Assembly: GCF_003265995.1 (NCBI RefSeq)
Contig: NZ_MVJN01000005.1
Span: 1 to 64,000 of the forward strand
From: Legionella quinlivanii
Lineage (GTDB): Bacteria; Pseudomonadota; Gammaproteobacteria; Legionellales; Legionellaceae
Reading direction: 5' to 3'
DNA length: 64,000 bases
Under the pieces are notes generated by a model. It did no database searches, had not been told where the DNA came from, and saw only the letters and a program-made list of their open reading frames with translations. The position numbers were made by a program, and so were the translations under genes. Of the stretch, positions 60,601 to 64,000 are shown piece after piece. The number at the start of each line of letters is the position of its first letter. The first letter of the stretch is position 1.

Positions 60601-62952
60601 TTAGCGCTTAATAGTGATTGCAGCAAATGAATGACCAAGATCAACTGTCTCTGGCATTGCATTTGCTACCCATACTACATCGGGTGCTACTCTCTCATCG
60701 CGTTTAAGCGGCAATGTTATCTCAATATCATCTTGAGAAACAGTAGCAAACTCATCTAATTTCAATCGATTGGCTGTTATCGGATTAATCCTTATACAAG
60801 CAGACTCGGCAGCTGCACACAATTGCAAAGCCTCAGCATTCCTGACAATCTGATCATTTCTATACAGCGGCCATTCACCCACACGTGTCAAATGATGATC
60901 GGCGACTGGTAATGACTCTGGATAATAAGGACGGTACTCTTCCTGGGGCATCATTGCAGTCAAATGCCGAATTTCATTAATCACCTCTTCAGAAGAAGTA
61001 TAATTAAATTCTTTACAATGCAGCAGATTAGCTAATACCCGCAGAACCTTCCAGGCAGGTCGTGCTTCACCAAATGGAGCATAGGCACCCTGTACTGTCT
61101 GCCATTTATGGTCCACATTAATATATGTACCAGAGGTTTCTGCATAGGGGGCTACTGGCAGAATTACATTGCAGTAATCTCTCATCGATTCGTTATCAAA
61201 TGCAGATAGCATCACTACAAACTCGGCAGCAAGCATAGACTGTCTTGCTCTGTATGGATTGGCAAAATCAAAGCCTGGCTCAACAGCATGCAAGAGATAG
61301 CCTTTTAATTTGTGTTCGAGCGCTAAATGGACATCTAAACCCGCAGGCTCTACTCGTTTCCCTGCAACCGTCCTGTCAGGCAACATTCCTGCGAGTCGGG
61401 CACCTGCGGCATTCGCACCAGTTGAAAACCAAATTACTCTTATAGAGGTATTTGTTTCAAGCAGATGCACTAATGTTCTTATCAGACTGGCTTCAGGATG
61501 ATTTTCGCTAATAGCACCCAGAAGAATAACCGAGTTCCCTTCAGCTAAGCCATTCGCAATTTGTCTTAAGTTCTCTTCTGGTTCCAATCCTAAAATAAGG
61601 CGCTCAATTTCCTGAGATAAATTGGGTCTGTCACCAATCATCAGCTTAACCAGCTTGGCCAATTGCATTGGTATTTCCTGGGGCGACACAATACTTCTGG
61701 CAGTCAGATCAAATCGGTATTCATAATCTACTGCGTTTATCGCATAGATATTCGCGTTGTTACGGAATGCTTTGCGAACACGCAGACCAGCCAATGGAAT
61801 TTCCCGGTCAATATTACATCCTACCAGCAGAATGTGCTGAGCATTCTCAATTTCCTGGTAGCTCATACTATTGGCTTTTACAGCAGGTAAATGATGCTGA
61901 TCACGAAAATCCGACTGCTGCAAACGATAGTCCAGATTGTTTACACCCAACTCTCTCATTAGTTTTTGCAGTAAATATAACTCTTCAAGAGTATTAGATG
62001 GCGATGAAAATGCTGCAAATTGCTCAGGGCCATGCTGCTTAATGAGTTTGCTAATGCCTTCAGCAGCAAACTTCAGTGCCGTTTCCCAATCTGTTTCTTC
62101 CCATTGTCCATTACGCTTGATCAAGGGCTGCGCCAGCCGGTTAGGGCTTTTTAAGCCGAGATAGCTATAGCGGTCTCTGTCAGAAAGCCAGGTCTCGTTA
62201 ATGCTTTCATTCTCTCTGGGTACAGCACGCATAATCTCATTGCGTCGAACATGCACATAAACATTGGAACCCAGGCAATCGTGAGGGGCAATGCTTTCAT
62301 ATTGATCCATTTCCCAGGGGCGCGCTGTAAATCGATAGGGCTTGGATGTTAAGGCGCCGACAGGACACAAATCGATAACATTTCCGGAAACTTCTGAAGT
62401 GATACTATGCTGAATGTAGGTGCCTATCTGAGTTTTTTCGCCGCGCCCGGTTGCGCCCAGTTCGCGAAGGCCCGCCACTTCCTCGCCAAAACGTACACAG
62501 CGTGTGCAATGTATACAACGTGTCATTTCTGTTGATATAAGCGGCCCCAGGTTGTCGTCATCTACCGAGCGTTTTTCTTCTGTGTATTCTGATGAGTCAT
62601 GACCGAATCCCATGGATATATCTTGTAATTCGCACTCACCGCCCTGATCGCAGATAGGACAATCAAGGGGATGGTTAATTAATAAAAATTCCATCACCGC
62701 CTGCTGAGAACGTACCGCTTCTTCTGATTTGGTAAATACCTTCATTCCATTAGTAATAGGCGTTGCGCAAGCGGGAACTGGTTTTCGCCCATTCTCTACT
62801 TCTACAAGGCACATTCTGCAATTGGCAGCGACAGATAATTTTTTATGGTAGCAGAATCTCGGAATATAAATACCGGCTTCATCCGCAACTTCAATAATCA
62901 TCTTGCCGTTATCGGCTTCAAGGGTTTTTCCGTCAATTTCAATGGTTGCCAT
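60601..62952 (-). CDS. nuoG: NADH-quinone oxidoreductase subunit G
   Basis: Largest peripheral subunit of complex I, 783 aa. The N-terminus has the 2Fe-2S motif (CYHKKLSVAANCRMCLVEVE, then CATP), the His-ligated 4Fe-4S region (HPLDCPICDQGGECELQD) and CIHCTRCVRF for N5. The rest is a molybdopterin-oxidoreductase-like domain without cofactor ligands. The extra N7 cluster motif of enterobacterial NuoG is not evident. It overlaps nothing; nuoF ends 17 bp upstream. Confidence 0.97.
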   Translation of the reverse strand: MATIEIDGKTLEADNGKMIIEVADEAGIYIPRFCYHKKLSVAANCRMCLVEVENGRKPVPACATPITNGMKVFTKSEEAVRSQQAVMEFLLINHPLDCPICDQGGECELQDISMGFGHDSSEYTEEKRSVDDDNLGPLISTEMTRCIHCTRCVRFGEEVAGLRELGATGRGEKTQIGTYIQHSITSEVSGNVIDLCPVGALTSKPYRFTARPWEMDQYESIAPHDCLGSNVYVHVRRNEIMRAVPRENESINETWLSDRDRYSYLGLKSPNRLAQPLIKRNGQWEETDWETALKFAAEGISKLIKQHGPEQFAAFSSPSNTLEELYLLQKLMRELGVNNLDYRLQQSDFRDQHHLPAVKANSMSYQEIENAQHILLVGCNIDREIPLAGLRVRKAFRNNANIYAINAVDYEYRFDLTARSIVSPQEIPMQLAKLVKLMIGDRPNLSQEIERLILGLEPEENLRQIANGLAEGNSVILLGAISENHPEASLIRTLVHLLETNTSIRVIWFSTGANAAGARLAGMLPDRTVAGKRVEPAGLDVHLALEHKLKGYLLHAVEPGFDFANPYRARQSMLAAEFVVMLSAFDNESMRDYCNVILPVAPYAETSGTYINVDHKWQTVQGAYAPFGEARPAWKVLRVLANLLHCKEFNYTSSEEVINEIRHLTAMMPQEEYRPYYPESLPVADHHLTRVGEWPLYRNDQIVRNAEALQLCAAAESACIRINPITANRLKLDEFATVSQDDIEITLPLKRDERVAPDVVWVANAMPETVDLGHSFAAITIKR

Positions 62953-62969
62953 TGTCTAAACCTTCTCAA

Positions 62970-64000
62970 TTATGCTGCGACGATCGAGCGTTTGTGCTTA
63001 ATGAAATAATCAAACTCATGATAAAAATGTTTAACAAAACTTTGAACAGGCCATGCCGCTGCCTCTCCAAGAGCACAAATAGTACGTCCTTCAATTTTGT
63101 CAGCAACATTAGCCAGTTTTTCAATATCACCAGGCTCTCCATGCCCGTGGCGTATGCGATGAATGAGTCTTACGAGCCAACCTGTACCTTCGCGGCAAGG
63201 AGTACACTGGCCACAGGATTCATCCATATAAAATTCGGAAATGCGGTAAAGCGCATCGACCATACAGGTTGTTTCATCCATAACAATCACAGCACCAGAT
63301 CCCAGGCCTGAACCTGCTTTCTGAATACTGTCGTAGTCCATATCAAGTTCCATCATTACATCTCCTGGCAATACCTTCATCGAGGTTCCACCAGGAATTA
63401 CCGCTTTAATTTTTCGGTTCTGGGTAACTCCACCGGCCAGCTCAAGCAGGGTTTTAAAAGGAGTTCCCAAAGGGATTTCAAAATTTCCAGGACGATTAAC
63501 ATGACCGCTAACGCTAAAGCATTTGGTACCGCCATTATTTGGTTTACCAAGCTTTAAAAACCATTCGCCGCCTTTCTCCAGGATTACTGGTACAGACGCA
63601 AAGGTTTCTGTGTTATTAATTGTTGTTGGCTTTCCATATAAGCCGTAGTTCGCTGGAAATGGCGGCTTGAAGCGAGGCATGCCCTTCTTACCTTCAAGTG
63701 AGTTTAATAATGCCGTTTCCTCACCACAGATATAGGCTCCTGCCCCCAGGTGATTATAAAGGTCAAAATCCACACCGCTATTCAATATATTTTTACCGAG
63801 TAAACCAGCCTCATAGGCTTCATGCAAGGCATGGTCAGTACGTTCAAATGGCAGCCAGAACTCGCCTCGAATGTAGTTATAACCAACCGTTGCACCCATG
63901 ACATAACCAGCAATAGCCATGCCTTCAATGAGCTGATGTGGATTTCTGCTAAGAATTTCACGGTCTTTGCAGGTACCTGGCTCGCCTTCATCTGAATTGC
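62970..64000 (-). CDS. nuoF: NADH-quinone oxidoreductase subunit F (partial, 5' end outside window)
   Basis: NADH- and FMN-binding subunit of complex I. The frame is open to the window edge; upstream of the internal Met at 63920 it still encodes [14 protein letters not shown], part of the FMN/NADH site, so the true start lies outside. Visible are [25 protein letters not shown], the second Gly-rich site, and [15 protein letters not shown] with three Cys of cluster N3, plus a downstream Cys (TICALGE). Confidence 0.96.
   Translation of the reverse strand, partial: NSDEGEPGTCKDREILSRNPHQLIEGMAIAGYVMGATVGYNYIRGEFWLPFERTDHALHEAYEAGLLGKNILNSGVDFDLYNHLGAGAYICGEETALLNSLEGKKGMPRFKPPFPANYGLYGKPTTINNTETFASVPVILEKGGEWFLKLGKPNNGGTKCFSVSGHVNRPGNFEIPLGTPFKTLLELAGGVTQNRKIKAVIPGGTSMKVLPGDVMMELDMDYDSIQKAGSGLGSGAVIVMDETTCMVDALYRISEFYMDESCGQCTPCREGTGWLVRLIHRIRHGHGEPGDIEKLANVADKIEGRTICALGEAAAWPVQSFVKHFYHEFDYFIKHKRSIVAA

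Noticed and set aside
63782-63991. Separate short gene upstream of the nuoF frame
   Set aside because: The nuoF reading frame continues unbroken to the window edge and encodes the conserved NSDEGEPGT region, so the short frame is a shadow.

Overview
The window reads as chromosomal DNA of a Legionella-type gammaproteobacterium (family Legionellaceae). The evidence is a major outer membrane protein almost identical in plan to Legionella OmpS with a second family member beside it, an LbtU-type siderophore porin, proteins that look like Dot/Icm effectors, PmrA-box-like promoters, and a gammaproteobacterial dcw cluster, metY-rimP-nusA-infB operon and nuo operon. It is not obviously L. pneumophila itself; the species cannot be fixed by eye.

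Layout. 1-397: gene-free, rich in hairpins. 398-15466 (minus strand): cell wall and division cluster, in transcription order zipA, murF, mraY, murD, ftsW, murC, murB, ddl, ftsQ, ftsA, ftsZ, an unrecognised effector-like gene, lpxC. smc (15533-19027) lies upstream of zipA. murE, murG and ligA are not in the cluster. A small inverted-repeat element sits between murF and mraY.

19350-27887 (plus strand): a DUF427 gene, ergothioneine genes egtB and egtD, an alpha/beta hydrolase-OsmC fusion, a von Willebrand A protein, class I PHA synthase phaC, a PAP2-like membrane protein and a tiny membrane protein. 27872-41946: accessory and envelope block with a small Cys-rich secreted protein, a 1128-aa effector candidate with a kinase-like N-terminus, a 1487-aa surface adhesin with seven Ig-like repeats, an LbtU-type porin, two MOMP-family porins and MotY.

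42015-43659 (plus): pyrC and rnt. 43810-52860 (minus): the conserved tRNA-fMet, rimP, nusA, infB, rbfA, truB, rpsO, pnp translation/transcription cluster. 53099-64000 (minus): nuoF (cut by the window edge) to nuoN of respiratory complex I.

Four copies of a ~125-147 bp palindromic, MITE-like element are scattered through the gaps (13165, 23267, 36571, 43673). The intact copy has perfect 18-bp terminal inverted repeats and an 11-bp flanking direct repeat. The most interesting accessory items are the effector candidates, two of which have TTAAG-N6-TTAAG boxes at matching distances from a -10, the adhesin with a membrane-anchored retention-like N-terminus, and the expanded ergothioneine operon.
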